A stretch of 64,000 nt of DNA, taken from assembly GCA_051294375.1 (NCBI GenBank), contig CM119268.1, forward strand, positions 1,462,549 through 1,526,548, read 5' to 3'. Below the pieces are notes generated by a model, which made no database searches, was not told the origin of the DNA, and saw only the letters and a program-made list of their open reading frames with translations. This DNA is from Paraspadella gotoi (taxonomy: Eukaryota > Chaetognatha). The position numbers were made by a program, and so were the translations under genes. Shown one piece after another: positions 24,880 through 38,574 of the stretch. Position 1 is the first letter of the stretch, and every line of letters begins with the position of its first letter.

Positions 24880-25445
24880 GATTGATCCAGGTTTAAACTG
24901 CAAATACGTAAGAACCATTTGACGATTGAGGAATCGGTAAACCATGCCGTTTCTACCGTACCTATGTACTTTAAAATCCCAGGCGAAAAAAAAAGAAATA
25001 CTTAAACAGGGAGAAAAAAAATATTTTAACTCATATTTCCTTAAAACACTATCGTTCTGTCATTTAAATATTGGATTTTTCTATCGCTTAGAAATAACTA
25101 GATCGAGAAATTAGAGTAAATTATTAACTGATTTAATTATTTCACTGATACCAAAAGACCAATTCATGCGCAGATTTAAAATTAGATGCTTTTTTGTTCC
25201 GATTCGGTTTCTGGCGCGAGCCTCGTAGCGACCTCTTGAAGAGAATTTTAAAAACGAGTCGCTAGGGAAGCGAAAGAAAACAAAAGATTCCTTGACGACG
25301 CAGAAACATCAAAAAAGCTTTTCGGCCCGTAGAACAAAAGATATGAAGCAACTCGCTACTTACGAATCGTAAGTAATTAATGTTAAACAACTACTAGGTT
25401 AAGAATAATTAATCGTATTTAACCTTAACAAATAACTAAAAAAAA

Positions 25446-26108
25446 ATGTCTCTCCGCCGCGGAATCCGATCGAAACGAGCTCCGCCTTCGACGACGTCAG
25501 ACAATTCCGCCGCAACCGACGTCTCCTTAAGTCTCTCCGAAGACGGGGCAGTCGACGAGCGAGTCGAAGCCGCCGGCGACGAACTCTTCGCGCGCCGGAC
25601 AGAGTCGCTCGACGCTCCGCACGTAGCGGCGCTTGCGGCGGCGTCGCCGGAAACGCGCGCGCAGTTCGGACGCGTCGACGCAGCGAGGCTGCTGGAGAAG
25701 AGCGTGTTGGCGATCACGTTGACGCGCGCGGACGAAACGATCGTCGCTCAAGCGTCGTTCGCCGATCATCCAAACGTTGATGCGGTCGATCAGGTCTTTG
25801 TTGTCGTTGTTGTTGTCGTTGCTGTTGTATTTGATGTTGCTGTTTTACGTTTTGTTTGTCTTGTCAATGTGACATTTTATCATACGTGTGGGAACGAATC
25901 CCACATACGTTTCATTACTGTAATCCGGCGTAATGATTCATTTTTACTCATTAACTCGACTTAACATTATAATTATATTAAAATATTAAATTTCCTTTTC
26001 CAGGCTGAGTGGGAATCTTGGCTCCATCCCACTTACCCTTCTCTCGTCAAACTCACTCCGCTCAACTGCGTCTTCCTCCATTTTTTCGTCGCCGACCCCA
26101 GCGCCGCC

Positions 26109-26146
<38 letters not shown>

Positions 26147-29100
26147 CATGACTCACCACTACGCAACTGAACTTCTTAAGGTGAGAGATAAAGCCGGCTA
26201 AGGTAAGCGAAAGGTAGAGACGTTTAAATACGGTGGTGGGCGGCGAAGAGACGAAGAAAATTGCAGCGTTTACTATTTAACTGTGAAAAGGGATCCGAAC
26301 ATTTTTTTTTTAAAGTCACCCATCACGATTTTTGTCATATGATTTATCCGTTTAAACGTAACGGCAGTAGCTTACAAATTAATATTTTAAATATAAAATG
26401 TTCTACAATATAATATTTCATGTTTATTTTAGAGAGACTAGGAGTTAAGACTTAATAATAATTGACTTAAAAATAGGGAAGAGCTTGAAAATAATGAAAG
26501 GCCTTCCGTTTTAGGAGAACACCTACGTGAGTAGACGACTGAGCTATAAACTCATTTCTTTCTAAATCANNNNNNNNNNNNNNNNNNNNNNNNNGTGACG
26601 GCAGGTTCCAGTCGATCAACGGAGATCACTTCGACGCCGCGGCCCGTATTTCGATTTGAAGTTTTGGGACCACGTTCGAGACGTTGTAAGGGCCGTCGTA
26701 AGGTGGTTGGAGCGGCGTCGAATGTCCGTCGCGTCGGACGTAGACGCGGTCGGCGTCAGCGAGCATTTCCGCAACATGAGAGGGCGGCGCGCATGCAAGC
26801 GGCCGGGCAGAGGCTGCATGAGAGCAACATCTGCACGGAGATTGTCGAGGATTCGCGCGCGCGGCGGGGCGTCGACGTCGGTTGTTGGGACCGGAAGTAG
26901 CTCTCCAGGAGCGTCAGAGTCTCGCCCAGCGTTAGCTCTGCGGGGAGGCGTCCGAATCTTCTCGCGGAGTTGCGCGAGGCTCAGAGAGACCATGGGAGCT
27001 GCGCCAGCCAGTTATTCCGCGGCGTCGCAGCGGGCGCGCAGGCTGCCTTTTAGCGTCCGATGAAGGCGCTCGACCATCCCGTTGGATTGGGGTGTAGGCG
27101 TCGTCGTGGAAGGTCGAAGCCAACTACCGCCGCCCACTTGGCGCACAATCCGATGTGAATTGGGCGCCACGATCGGTGGTGACAACGGAGGGACGCCAAA
27201 GCGAGAGACCCCAGTTTTGCAGAAGCGGCGGCGACGGAGCGGCGGAGGTGTCACGAAGTGGTGCCGCTTCCGGCAGCGCGTGAAGCGGTCAATCATCGTC
27301 AGAAGATGAGTATGACCAGAGACGGCTGGAGCGTCCCACCAGGTCGATATGGACGTGAGCGGAACCGTTTGGCTGGTGGTTCGAATTTCTGGAGCGGGTG
27401 CGCGGACGTGGCCGCTGCGTCTGGGCGCGCTGACAAGTGTCGCATGACCTGCCCATCGTGCGAGTCGGATGAGGCTGATGGCCATACAAAGCGCGTTCGT
27501 CACGAGCTTTTTGGACGCGCGAACTCCCGGGTGGGCGATGCCATGGGGCATTGAAAATGCGCCGGCGCCATGACGCGGAACAAGTGGGCGTGCCCGGGAG
27601 CCGGAGATGTCGCAAATGATGTCGTGTTTGCTGATCGGAACGTTTTTGAGTCGGAGCGCCGTATGAGGGTCGTTGAGAGCCGTTGGACATCATCGTCGGT
27701 GGCTTGGTCAGCCGCCATTGCCTCAAAGTTGACTTGAGGGCGCCGACGGCGTTGACGGTGGCGGCGATGTCCTCACGCTCTTTTTGCGCGTTCAAGTTTA
27801 CTTCAGGTTGATCTGTAAGGATATTCGACGTGGTGGCGCTGGTGGAGGAGTTGGCGGGCGAGAGGGCGTCGGCGACGACGTTCGCCTTTCCGGCGATATG
27901 ACGGATGCGCCAGTATATTCGGCGATGCCTGCCAGTTGATAGGGTTTGCCTCATGGTGTGAGGTTCAGCCTTTTTCCGTAGCGCCGGCACAAGCGAGATA
28001 TGGTCGCTAAAGAGCGTGAAGCGGCGTCCTTCAACGTATGGGCCGGAAATGGCGAATCGAGGCGTGGGCGGCGAGAAAGCTCCTTGTCGAAGGGCGGCCA
28101 TTTTCGTGATTGGGTTTCAGTGGCTTTGAATGAAAACCCAGGGCTGCCATTGGCCATCGACAAGCTGTTCGAGGACGGGCCAACGGCGACGTCAGAGGCA
28201 TCGACGGTAAAGAGCGAGAGGAGCGCCGTCGATAGGGTGGACCAGCATTGTGGAATCGGCAAAAGAGCGTCCTTGATTGCCTGGAAAGCGGGTCTGGCGG
28301 GGCCGCCCATTTTAGCGCGCGCGGTTTTCCGCGGAGAACTCAAGAAGGGGGGTCGAGATGATGTGCGGCATGGGGCACGAATCGGCGGTAGTAGTTGAAG
28401 ACCCGAGAAAACGTTGAGTTCTTTGACGGTGGTGGGCGCGTGGCATCTCGCGTAGCGCCTCTACTTTGACGGAAGGGGCGGACGCCGTCTTTGTCAACGT
28501 TGTATCCAAGAAACTCCAGGCTGGAGGCGCGAAAAAACGCATTTGGCGCGGTTAACGATGAGGCGTTGTCGGCGAGCCGGTGAAGACGCGCTTGAGATCC
28601 TCTTGATGTTCTTCGTGTGAGTGGGATGGCCACGCAGCAGGTCATCCAAGTAGACGAAGACATGGGGAATGCCGCTCAGGACTTGATCCATCATGCGTTG
28701 AAATCCTGACCGGCGTTTTTCAACCAAACGGCATGAAGAGGAACTCGTAGAGGCCGAACGGCGTGATGATCGCCGTTTTATGACGATCTCTTTCGCGACA
28801 GGGATCTGATGATATCCCTTGCAAGGTCGATCTTGAAAAAAACCGTCTTCCCGGCGACGTCGGCGTTGAAGTCCCATGAGGTGGCGGATCGGTAGCGATC
28901 GTCGACGGTGACGCCGTTGAGGCGTCGATAGTCGCCACAAGGACGGAGAGACCGTAGGTTTCCGGGTGACGTGTAGCGGCGACGCCCAAGCGGATGTAGA
29001 GCGACGTATAATCCCGAGTTCCAGCATCTTCTCGAACTCGGCCTTGGCGGCGGCAGCTGATCTGGGGCGAGGCGGCGGGCGCGGGCGAAACGGCGGACCT

Positions 29101-32100
29101 TTCGTCGGAATATGATGCTCAACGCCGTGCTTGGGCGGCGCCGAGTTAAAGACGAGTTTTGTGAGTTCTGGTCGCCCATCTAGAAGAGAGGAGTAGGCGT
29201 CACGTCGACGTGGAGGACGCGAGCGGTGCCGCGGCGGAGGCGGCATCGTGAGCATGCCCAGAAATGACATGTAGTCGTCGGAGATCATAGAAGGATGCGG
29301 CGTTGATGATCAACGCCGAGATGGTGCTCCATCAAAAAGTCGGCGCCGAGGATGGCGTGGCAACATCGGCTATGATGACCAGGATACAGGAAAACACGTT
29401 TTCCCAGTCGATCCCCATCTCTCGATGCCGAAAGTTTCGATGGGCGTGTCCGTTGGCGGCGCGAGTGGCGGGGCATTGGCGCGTTAAGACGGTGCTTTTT
29501 ACAGCGGGCGGGTCCGCCTTGGCGGCGGCGCGATCGGCCCCGGCAGAGGCGGGGATGAGCGTTCCTCGAGCCGCCGTCGACGAGCCCACTCCAGGCCGGC
29601 GTTCAGGGGCGTCCGCACAGAGAAATAGTATTTAATTGTCAGTTCATTTCGGCCAGCGACGCGGCGCGACTAAGCGGCCGCCGGCGTTTGGCATTTGACG
29701 GCCGCCATTGGGCATGGGCGGTCGCGGTTAGTCCCGTAGGCACTTAAACGCATTGTGCGCCAAAGTAGTATATAATGGTAGAAACACTTGGCTTCTATAC
29801 CATGGCGGTTCGCGGTGGTGGCAGGGAGCGCGGGCGTTAGAATTGCGCGGCGTCGTTGCTGTTGAGTCCGCCTGCTTCGCATTGGGCGCTGCTGCGATGC
29901 GGCTGCTGCTGCACGAAGGTGTGGATTGAGCGCGCTGGCTGGGTCGGCGCCACTGCATTTTGCATTTAAGCAGATTGTGCCGCGTTGTCGTACGTCGCTT
30001 GCTGAAATATCATCTGGATCCAGGTTTGGCTCGATCCACTGTAAGCCTCAATGCGAAGGTGACGGCGTCTATTTACCGTGCATTTGTTGCGGTCAGAGCT
30101 ACGGAGTTGTCCAAGAAGGAGAAAAAAAATCTCGTCGGCATCCTTGGCGATGGTCGGCGGGCTTCACTTGTACCCTCCTGAACGGCGCTGCTCTCTGACG
30201 CTTTGAGGAGCGGCGGCGGCAAGATAGGACGGCCTTTTAGATATTTTCGATGGTGAGCGCCTTCCAGGACGGCCTCTGAGCGCGGAGAGGTGTTGAGATG
30301 GAGTGACGCCTTTCAGTGACGTCATCTTCAACGCCTTGTCGGCCGCTGCTGTTGGTCATCTTCACCATAGATCTTCTGGAGGTGGAGAGACGAGATTCTT
30401 CGTGAGCGTCGGGACCTTCGTCGATGCGATAAGACCATGTTGGAATTAACCGGGTGGCGCGAGATTGGGAATGGCGCTGGAGGATCTGCGCCTCTTTTCC
30501 GCCGGCTCAGTGACGCAGGTGCGCCGAATTCCACGGGCGGTGTGGTCTAGCCATCCTCGATGTGGTCGGGGGTCAAAGTCGTCAGCTTTGGGTTTCTTCG
30601 TCTGTCGCGCTAGCTGACGGGAAGGGCGTCAGGGTGCCCACCGCCGGGGCGGCGTCGCTGGCGCCTTCCCCACCGGGACGAAGGGGGGCAATCCGTTGAA
30701 GGGTACTTGCGTCCGCTGAAGGAGATTCGTCCCTTCCGTGACCGGGCGGAGTTTGGTATTGATTGTCGAATACCATCTGAAACAGTTTTTCTATTTGCAT
30801 TTCGAGCGGGCGTCGCGAGATGTCGAGGCGCGGCGTCGTGGAATATGCTGCGTCGCGACCGGCCGCTGTCAGGATTTGGGAGGGCGTTACGCGTGGTCAC
30901 CGCATCGCGGTTTCATGTCTTCGTCGGCGGGCGGATTTGGAGGGCGTGTGACGCTTCGGGTAAGAGACGCGGCATTTAAAAGAAAATATTATTCACTTTT
31001 TGAAAAAATTATTTTGCCCTTGAGAATAAAAGCATATGATTAGCTTTTTAAAAAATGATTCAATTATTAAAAATATTTTTGAAGAGTTGTATTGGGCAAA
31101 AAAACGATTCGATCGAGAGAATTTGATGAGAAAAAAAAGATTTGGCAAAAAACGGGTTTAAATTAAAAAATTTAATTTAAAAAAAAATGGTTTGAATTAA
31201 AAATTTGGTTTCGGCGACAATCGCGCGAGTTTGTTTCGATTTTGTTGGGAGTAGGTTTTCCTTGTTTTTTGTTTTGTTTTTTGTTTCGTTTTGTTTTCTT
31301 TTTTATATTTTTTCACGTTCGGGCTCACCACGTGTGCGAGCCGCAATACAATGTTTCAGAGTAAGAATGATTCTTATTCTTCAACAAACGTTATAAACCA
31401 ATTAAACAGTCAAAATGCTCATGATGCTAAGTCTATTACAATGGTATTTACAAAGGGTCAACGTTTTTGACCATTAAAGGTCCAACCGGTTTTTGACCAT
31501 AAATTAGTTGGGGAAATGGCGAGAGGTAAGGTTGGTAAGGTCATGTGGTTGACCAAGGTTGCGTGTTAGATGTTCGCTCCACAAGAGCTTGAATAAAAAT
31601 GAAAGGCCTTCCGTTTTAGGAACACCTACGTGAGTAGACGAACTGAGAGCTATAAACTATTTTTCTTTCCTAAATTATCAAATCCACTGCTTTCAAATCA
31701 CTGCTTCAACTCACTGCTTCAAATCACTGCTTCAAATCACTGCCACCTTCCACCATTACTACAACTCCCCACCTGCGTTCGATCAACTCCGCCAAGAAAT
31801 AACAGCCCGCTAGGTCGTCTGTCATACATTCGGACTGACTCTCGAAAATTCGGCGTCAAATCGTCGTGGTCCTCGACGCGCGCCGTCGCGCGAATGCTCA
31901 ACACCGGCGCCAACGAGTGACGCCGACACAACCACGCCGAGAGGCGCCTTTGGACGTTCGGCTTCCGGCGCTCACCTGGGGGCGTGGGTTCGAAGAGCGC
32001 GCGCTAACGGCCGGCGTCCGGGAAACGTTCGCGCGGGACGCGGAGTGACGACGTAGTGGAGATCGGGCACGGCGCGTCGGAAGGCGGTGCCTGAAGCACG

Positions 32101-35016
32101 GGCTGAGGACGGAAGGGGGAATAAAAAAAACAAAAGGGGAAACCCTATTTTTAAAATAAGGATTTAAAACAAATAATCTTTTTCATACAATTGAAAACTT
32201 CTTTTGAAAATTTTTCCACTTCATTGATAGGGAAGCCATGGTACTCTTGGGAGTGAATAAACGGGACTGTGAGAGAAGCTTCGTTTTGAAAGCTTGCAGG
32301 ACCTGCTATGTCATTATCTTGCTAAGAGTGATGGAGCCTTAAACCACCAAAAGCCTGGTCCAAAGTCAGGGGCAAGATAGCTTATTTATTAAATGAATGA
32401 TAATTTTTATATTGGTTTACCAATTTCATAATAGTCGTAAAATATAAAACGGAGAGAAGAACAACTTGTGAGCAAAAAATAGTAAACAGGACGAGATTAA
32501 AAAAACAAACAAAAAAAAAAAAAAAAAAAAAACAGACAAAAAAAAAAAATAAAAAAGAAAGACAAAAACAAAAATATAGCTAGTCCGTTTTCAACTACAT
32601 TAAAACTAAAACAGGATTTCTTAAATTTCCCAAACAAAACATTTTAACCCATAGTAATGGCAAATAAACAAAAAAAAACAAGAATTTTTTGAAAACATTC
32701 GTCTAGGCCACATAAAAAAACTATTCTAATATCCTTAACGCTTTCTTGCCTACCTTACCTCCTTTCCACTCCAGGACGAGTCCCATCGCGCCCTGGTGGC
32801 GGAATGCGGCGGTGGCGCCATCGCCTTCATGAGCGTCTCCGCCGACGTCAACGTCAAGTTGCTCGCCGAATGCTTCGAGCTGGGACCTCTCCACGGACTC
32901 AGGTGATTTGCATAAATATCACTCGATCAATGCGTCAATAAAATTATCAATCTATCAATCAAAGAAAGGATCGGTCAATCGGACAAGTAAACAATCAATC
33001 AATTGATAAAGCAATCAATTGATTAATAAATCGTTACATTTAAGAATCAATCAAGGAATAAATTAAACAATAAATCCATAAATCAAAATTAAATCTATCA
33101 ATCTTTTTTTTTTCCTCCAAGACATCCACACCCGAAAGACGTGCTCAGCGAAGGCGGCGCCTCCAGTCGCGCCTCGCCCACAGCTCCGACGGCCTCCGGC
33201 GCCGCCGCGGTCTCCGGCTCCGCTGCTGCTGCCGCCGACGCTCAGAATACTCTGTCCGACCGATCGGCTATCGAGGACGATTCCGCCAGCGCCAAGACGC
33301 CCAAACCCGTCGGCGGAAGCGTCGGCGGCGTCGGCGATAGCAACGACGTGAGCGCTTCCAACGGTTCTTTGGCGCCGTCGCTGAAGATCCGCCGCAAGCT
33401 GAGCGACGCCCGCGTGCTGGAGGAAGGAGCGGAAACGCTGCTTCGGCCGGAATCGCTTCCGGGCGACGACGCCGACGACGACGATGATGACGACGACGAC
33501 CCGCTTCTGTCCTTCGTTCCTCAACGTCGATTCGATCCGGTCTACTGCGGAGAATCCAACGCTTTTTGCATTCAACTCTTTTGCATCCACGAGGAGTTTG
33601 AGAGTCGATCCATCGACTTCTTGCCCAAGGTGCTCTTCCGGGAATTTTAAATTTTGTTCTGTTTTGTTATTCATTAATTTCCCAAAATCTATTTTGCATA
33701 TTGCCGTTCGGAGAAAAATCGCTTTGTTTTTCATCTTAATTCTTTATTATTATTTTTTAATTGTGGTTCTGAGTTGTAGTTCATTCAGATTGCGATGTCG
33801 CCGGCGATTCACGCATGAATCGCAGGTGTGGTTCGAGTTGGTTTGCTCCTTCGCCAGTGATAAAAGTAGCGAATATATAACGAAAGGAGCGAGTTAGAGG
33901 AGAGGCGCGCGGCTTGTGTTGAGGCAAGAGGCGCCAGCGCCGACGGCCGGAGTGGCCCTGACCCAAAACCTAGTCCAACTCCCTCCAATCCTAACCCTGT
34001 GCCTCAACGTCAGGGTGCTGGCGATATATATATATATATACATTATACATTATACATTATACATATGTATGGACCAATTGTCGAGCAAATTGACTAGCAC
34101 GAAAAACTGTTCAATAGGGTGGAGTGATGAAAAGATTGAGTGATTGAACATTATTTTTTTGCTGCCTATGGACATATAATTAATAAATTTTAAATCCTTT
34201 TAAAAAATTTTTTAGCATAACAGTATAGCAAATTCAATTATTTATGTAGTAATATCCTTATAAAATCGTCAAATTTCAAAATAATTTTTTTTTATTTTTA
34301 AGAACTGATTTGGATTCGCTGTAAAAAACTAAGAAACTTTTATAAAATATGTTATATGATATTTTAATGTTTAGACCACAAAAAATGATTAAAACGTTTT
34401 AACATATATAAGTTTCTACTACAGAGAATAAAAAAGTTAAGAATTTTCACCTTTTTTCTTATTTTAAACATTGAAGATGACAGAATTTTTGATAACATGT
34501 TTTATATTTTTGATTCAACTTTTTATGAAGAATCTGAATCTTTAATAAAAGTTTTATAAAAAATATTTTTAAAATTTACTATTTTATAAGGATATTACTA
34601 CAAATATATTATATTTTACTATTCTGTTCCCGAGATAATATGAACAAAATATTTTTTGTACTAATTAATCATACTATCTCACATCTAAATATCATTGTTC
34701 GATCATTCAAATAAATTTTTTGATCTTGAGTGCTCCACTCTACTGTTCAACTCCTCGACCCTATCCCTTAAGGTCTTCGAACTCTTCCCCGACCGGGACT
34801 ACTGCGTGGTGACCGTACCGCACCTCGTACCGGAGTTCCCTCTGCTCCAGCACTTCGTCCGCGTCTCCCCACGTCACTCCTCCACTCTGCCGCAGGAGTT
34901 GTACGCGTTTCATCGCGACGGTCTAACTTGCCAGACTCGTGGTGGAGCAAGTAGAGGTGATATGGAAGGCGGAAGGGTCTCTCTCTCTCTCTCGTCTCTT
35001 CTCTCTACTACTCTCG

Positions 35017-35050
<34 letters not shown>

Positions 35051-35317
35051 CTCATTCTCAACTTAACCCTGCCGAAACGACTCCAACCTTTCCTTACCCG
35101 CCGATTTCGTCAAAAGTTTTCCGACTTTCCGCCGGTCGAGCGCCTCTGCCGATCGACTCGACCTCAACGAGAACTTACTCGCCGACCTCCGAGCATGCCT
35201 CGACGACATGGTCGACGCCCGCGGCATACCCATGCGTGCCTTCGTCGCTAAGAGCTTGGGTCAGGTCGTCGGTGTCGCCGTGGTCAGGTGAGGGGAAAAA
35301 TAAACAAAAGACCGACA

Positions 35318-35385
<68 letters not shown>

Positions 35386-37110
35386 AGGAAAGAAAAAAGG
35401 AAATAAAAAAGTTTAAAAAAAAAGATAAGAGTGAATGAGAAAGAGAAAGAAAGAAACAGAAAAGAAGTAAGACAATAAAATAAAGCAAGCAATCAAGCAA
35501 GCACCTCCTTAACCTTGTAAACAGAGATGAAGAGGACGTGGAGTTCCTTCGTTCTCGATTCGACGTTGAAGATTTCCTCTACTTCGCTCATCACGAACGC
35601 GAAGAGCACGGCCGCCTCCACCACTTCGCCCTCGCCGCCACCTTCGACAAGTACTACAAGCACTTCCTCAAGGAGATCCTCCGCCGGTGCCGCAAGACCA
35701 GCCTCTACTATCCCGTCTATCCGCCTTGGGCGCCGCCGGAGGTCGTCCGGCATCACACCCTAATCTCCGGCATGCATCATTTCGTGCCGGTGCGGGCTCG
35801 TCGGCAGATCGTCTATCCGGAGACGGCGCTGGGCGTCAACGCGCCTTCGACGTCGGTGCTTCGAAAACCGGAAGTGCCGCACGCGCTCGTCCACGTCAAC
35901 GTCAAGCTGGTGTTAGAGCCGAAGGTGGTGGTCAACGCCAGGGTGGTCGTGGTGGGCGCGTCCACGGTGGCGCTGGCGTTTCTGGAAACGTTCGTCTTTA
36001 GTCCGAATTTGAGGTTCAACAATTTGGTGCTGATTTCGCCGCACGGGCTTCCCGGAGATTTGGGGCCGGACGAGGCCAGGGATAAGTTGAGGTAAGGAAG
36101 GTAAGGGATTTAAGCGGGTGAGGTGCACAGTTTTTTTCTTTTATTTTTCGTAATAATGTCACACTAACCAAATAAATTTTTTTTTATGCCATTTATTAGT
36201 TGAGTTGAGTTATTAAGAGTTTGTCCTCACGCTTCCCGCTCAATGAGCCACCGGGTCAGGACTGAAGGTGTAATGCTTACAGACGGGGTCAACTTAATGC
36301 AAATCCCGCCTTCAAGTTTAGCGAAACGGGGTCTGCTTAACCCTGTCGGTGCATGGAGCAATATACTGAACCGAAGTTCAGAGATTACTAATTTATGAAA
36401 AGCTCATTCATTACTACATAATAATTAATTTGATGATTCTCTCTCTCTTCGCCTGTTCATTTAAAACATTTAGAAATAGCTACTCTTTTATAAAACCACC
36501 ACGCAGCGCTTCCACCTATTACTACGAAACCCCTCGCTTGGCCGAGATCTCTCTTCGCACTTGGTGTCACGTCGTCCACGGCCGCATGACGGGCGTGGAC
36601 CGTCACAAGAAACACGTCATAGTGGACGGCGTCGCACGCATCCCTTACGATCACCTCGTCGTCTGCACGGGAACGCAGTATCAGATCCCGGCGCCGATCG
36701 AAGCGCCGCCGTCGGCCGCGCCGTCGGAATCCCACGTCAAGGGCGCCGCCTACAACGGAATCGCGCCGGAAAATCTCTTCACCGTCAACGACGAGGTTGA
36801 CGCCGCGAGGGCGCTGCGATTCCTCCGTCGCCGGTTGCGTCGGGGCGGCGGCGACGACGACAACAACAACAAGACCGTCGTCGTCTTCGGCAACACCGTC
36901 GACGTCTACACCTGCATCTCCGTCCTACTCGAAATCGGCGTCGCAGGTGCCGACATCGTCCTTCTCCTCAAATCCTCGGCGTCCGGCGTCACTTGCTTCA
37001 ACGACGGACGCGTGGAGAACGCCGTGGGCGCCGCCATGGCGTCGGCCGGCGTCGTGGTTCATCACGGCGCGACGCTGGTCTCGTGGCGGGACCGGGAGAG
37101 CGGCGAGGAG

Positions 37111-37165
<55 letters not shown>

Positions 37166-37907
37166 TCGAGAGAAAGGCGGGTCGGAAACGGTTGACGGCG
37201 ATGATCTTCGATTGCGAAGGAAAACGAGTGGAGATCGAATGCCTCGCCGCTTTTTGTTACGCCCACAAGGGTGAGTTGTTTTGCTTTTAGTTTTTTCTTT
37301 GTTTTTCTTTGATTTCGCTGTATCGTTTCGTTTTATTTTTGTTTTTTTGTTTATTTTGATATCATAATTTTATTTCCCTTTTTTTCCTTCTATTAATTCT
37401 TTTTGATTTCATTACGACTACACCCTTCCCCCCCCCCGCACACAACACCCCCCCTCCCTCCCCCCCAAAACAAAAACCAGGCGTGGACCCGTGGCCTTCA
37501 AAGCCGTCAACGACGCCTGCCTCGTTTTCGACGAGCGAATCGTCATCGATCACAACTTCCACACCAACGACGTCTCCATCCGCGCCGCGGGACCCGTTCA
37601 ACCAAAGTTCGCCCGACGCTACCACGCCGACGGCTGCACCCACGCCGTCTTCAACTCGAGGGAAGTCGGCGCCGAGTTGGCCAACAATCTCCTCGGGCTC
37701 TTCGATCCGGCGGCCGGGGAAGGGGAGGAGGAGGAGGAGAGAGGAGGAGGAGGAGGAGGAGGAGGAGGGGCGGAGTTGAATCTGGTGCCTTTGTACAACA
37801 TGGCCACGATTCAAGTGAGAAGGGGATGGATTCTTGGTGATGAGGATGGTTCTACTGGTTTTATTTTGTTTTTTTCTTTGATTAATTGATTGATTGATTG
37901 ATTGATG

Positions 37908-37943
<36 letters not shown>

Positions 37944-38541
37944 GATTCTTCATTGATTCATTAATTCTTTAATTCATTCAATTCATTCATTCATTCATTC
38001 ATTCATTCATTAATTCATTCCTTCAATTAATCATTCATTCATGTAATCTTTCATTCATTCATTAATTTTTCCATTCATTCATTTATTCTTTCATTTTTTC
38101 TTTCATTAATTAATTTATTCATTCATTGATGTTGACCGATTTCATCCCTTCAATCTCCGACTCAAGTCCGCCACTCTCCCCGGCGGCTTCGAATATCTCC
38201 ACGTCGCCAAGCCGCTCGTCGACGGCGTCGCCGAGCCTCTCGAGACCCAAGAGGCGAAGGGCGAAGACTTTGGCGTCGTCGTCGTCACCGGAAGTCCGGA
38301 CGACGACGAGGGCGACGCCACGCGGGGATACTTCCGTCTCCACGTGGATCAATACTCGGCCGTTCAGACGCTGACGTGTCTGAGTCGAGTCAAAGGCTCC
38401 ATCAAGGCGTCCAACTTCATCTGTCTCTACGGACTCCACGAAAGGTTTGAGGAGTCTCGTTTGAATTGAGGGCAAACAATGAAAGATGATGACGATGATG
38501 ATGATCATGATGATGATGAAGATTATCATAATGATAATGAA

Positions 38542-38574
<33 letters not shown>

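Larger units (their letters stand above)
26481..31680 (-). mobile_element. Decayed Ty3/gypsy-type LTR retrotransposon
   Basis: On the minus strand the order from high to low coordinates is gag-like, protease, reverse transcriptase, RNase H, integrase, which is the Ty3/gypsy order. Every domain is broken by frameshifts, so no intact polyprotein exists. Related 90 bp segments in the same orientation at 26,482-26,569 and 31,585-31,680 look like the remains of the two LTRs. A 25 N gap lies at the inner edge of the left one. The element lies between CFAP61 exons. Much of 30,960-31,580 is AT-rich and unassigned. Confidence 0.85.

Noticed and set aside
26595-30979. Plus-strand GC-rich frames across the retroelement
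   Set aside because: They are antisense shadows of the minus-strand pol domains.
36797-37274. Ala-rich and Arg-rich frames overlapping CFAP61
   Set aside because: They are alternative-frame readings of the (GGC)n and GC-rich CFAP61 exon.
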